A DNA stretch of 64,000 nucleotides, from assembly GCA_963737545.1 (NCBI GenBank), contig CAVTTH010000003.1, positions 186,001-250,000 of the forward strand, written 5' to 3'. Source of the stretch: CAVTTH01 sp963737545. GTDB taxonomy: Bacteria; Verrucomicrobiota; Verrucomicrobiia; Chthoniobacterales; UBA10450. Position 1 is the stretch's first letter; each line of letters starts with the position of its first letter. Shown here in pieces: positions 62,966 through 64,000 of this stretch. The position numbers and the translations under genes are program-made. The notes under the pieces are model-generated. The model was not told the DNA's origin, did no database searches, and saw only the letters and a program-made list of their open reading frames with translations.

Positions 62966-64000
62966 ATGCGTGTGCTGGTTGTTGATGACGAACAGAATAT
63001 TCGGCGCACTTTGAGTCTCGCGCTCGAATCGATGGGTTACGAGGCAACGACCACCGCAACCGGGGCGGACACGCTTGAGCAACTCAAAGCGCGCCACTTC
63101 GATGTCATGCTGCTTGATCTTAAGTTGGGTCAGGAGAACGGGCTCGATGTTCTCAAGGAGGCACTTCAATTTGCGCCAGCCGTGTCGGCGGTAATCATGA
63201 CAGCGTTTGGCACGATCGAGACGGCGGTGGAGGCGATGCGTATTGGTGCCTTCGATTATTTGCCAAAGCCGTGCACTCCCGAACAGCTACGGCAGATTCT
63301 TGGTCGCATCCAGAAAACACGCAAACTGGAACGGCGGGTTGCGGAATTGGAATCGCGCTTGAAGGCGGACTCGCCCGAGGTCGATCTCACAACCCATTCA
63401 CCCGCGATGGAAAAAGCGTTTGAAGTCGCGTTCAAAGCAGCGGACACGGACGCGACGGTGTTGTTGTTAGGCGAAAGCGGCACGGGCAAGAGCGTGCTGG
63501 CGCGCGCGATTCATCAGCGAAGTTCGCGCAGCGGCGGAGCGTTTGTCACCGTCAGCTGTCCGAGCCTGACGCGGGAACTGTTGCAAAGTGAGTTGTTCGG
63601 TCACGTGAAGGGGGCATTCACGGGCGCAATCGCGGAGACATGGGGCAAAGTCACAGCCGCCGAGGCCGGCACGCTTTTCCTGGATGAGATCGGGGATCTG
63701 CCGCTCGAGATTCAGGCAAAGCTGCTGCGATTACTCCAGGAGCGCGAATATGAACGAGTCGGCGAAACCAAGCCGCGCTATGCCGACGTGAGAGTCATCG
63801 CCGCAAGCAATCACGATCTGGCGAAGACGGTAAAAGCGGGAACTTTTCGCCAAGACCTTTACTACAGACTTAATGTGATCTCGATCATTCTGCCGCCGCT
63901 GCGCGACCGGTTGGATGACGTTGAGCGACTGGCGATGGCCCATCTGCGTTCGGTGGCGAATGAATGTGACAAAAAGATCGACAGCATTTCGGCGGGCGCG
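62966..64000 (+). CDS. NtrC-family sigma-54 response regulator, partial
   Basis: Starts at ATG 62966 (MRVLVVDDEQNIRRTLSLAL) and is open to the window end. The receiver has the acceptor Asp in MLLDLKLG and Lys in YLPKPC; the AAA+ domain has Walker A GESGTGKS, Walker B TLFLDEI and an intact GAFTGA sigma-54 contact loop (KGAFTGAIAETWG). The C-terminal HTH is missing. It probably forms a pair with a kinase beyond the window; adjacency to amt hints at nitrogen control but no sigma-54 promoter was seen in front of amt. Confidence 0.92.
   Translation, partial: MRVLVVDDEQNIRRTLSLALESMGYEATTTATGADTLEQLKARHFDVMLLDLKLGQENGLDVLKEALQFAPAVSAVIMTAFGTIETAVEAMRIGAFDYLPKPCTPEQLRQILGRIQKTRKLERRVAELESRLKADSPEVDLTTHSPAMEKAFEVAFKAADTDATVLLLGESGTGKSVLARAIHQRSSRSGGAFVTVSCPSLTRELLQSELFGHVKGAFTGAIAETWGKVTAAEAGTLFLDEIGDLPLEIQAKLLRLLQEREYERVGETKPRYADVRVIAASNHDLAKTVKAGTFRQDLYYRLNVISIILPPLRDRLDDVERLAMAHLRSVANECDKKIDSISAGA

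Overview
The window looks like chromosome from a free-living, GC-rich (roughly 57-58% by eye) Gram-negative bacterium, most likely a soil Verrucomicrobiota (Chthoniobacterales-like). I infer this from the tandem MacB/FtsX permeases of the 'acidobacterial duplicated orphan permease' type, NtrY/NtrC-type two-component pairs, a four-helix-bundle S23 protein, P1B-4 ATPase, DUF1003 and LOG-family proteins, and abundant TPR proteins. The phylum is an inference. I saw no rRNA, tRNA, CRISPR array or intact transposase.

Layout. 1-5.4 kb: an efflux unit on the minus strand (small membrane protein, HlyD adaptor, ABC ATPase) behind a textbook sigma-54 promoter, next to an NtrY-like kinase and an NtrC-like activator. 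5.5-11.4 kb: a secreted protein, a Tat-exported amidase, an amino-acid permease, an unknown secreted protein and a beta-lactamase-fold hydrolase. 11.4-15.6 kb: an accessory, AT-richer island with a RelBE-type toxin-antitoxin pair, a DUF4926 protein, a PIN-domain ribonuclease-like protein behind a nucleotidyl-cyclase-like gene, a decayed DUF899 gene and an XRE regulator flanked by two matching palindromes. 15.7-36.4 kb: ComM, then housekeeping genes interleaved with a near-complete reductive pyrimidine (uracil) catabolic route: NCS1 permease, PreA-like dihydropyrimidine dehydrogenase, dihydropyrimidinase, carbamoyl-beta-alanine amidohydrolase, class III aminotransferase and malonate/methylmalonate-semialdehyde dehydrogenase. 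Between these lie a stress/nucleotide cluster (UspA, LOG, DUF1003), a P1B-4 ATPase with phosphofructokinase, and a membrane Mrr-like endonuclease. 36.7-51.3 kb: sigma-70 factor, pyruvate kinase, TPR protein, MutS, CPBP protease, two tandem orphan permeases and a TPR protein. 51.4-57.2 kb: a second accessory stretch with a NotI-like restriction enzyme convergent with a D12-class adenine methylase, an AraC regulator, CBS and Hsp20 proteins and a second toxin-antitoxin pair; it is bracketed by a 100-bp 91%-identical duplication. 57.4-64 kb: HExxH protein plus ATP-grasp ligase, a GT39-like glycosyltransferase, an ammonium transporter and the start of another NtrC-type regulator.

Three cross-cutting features stand out. 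The octamer CCTAACGA/TCGTTAGG occurs about 21 times where one or two are expected. Intergenic spaces carry several families of palindromic or short tandem repeats, some supplying start or stop codons. Nine genes carry single-base frameshifts, several in homopolymers, so the assembly probably contains uncorrected indels; I report these genes across the shift.
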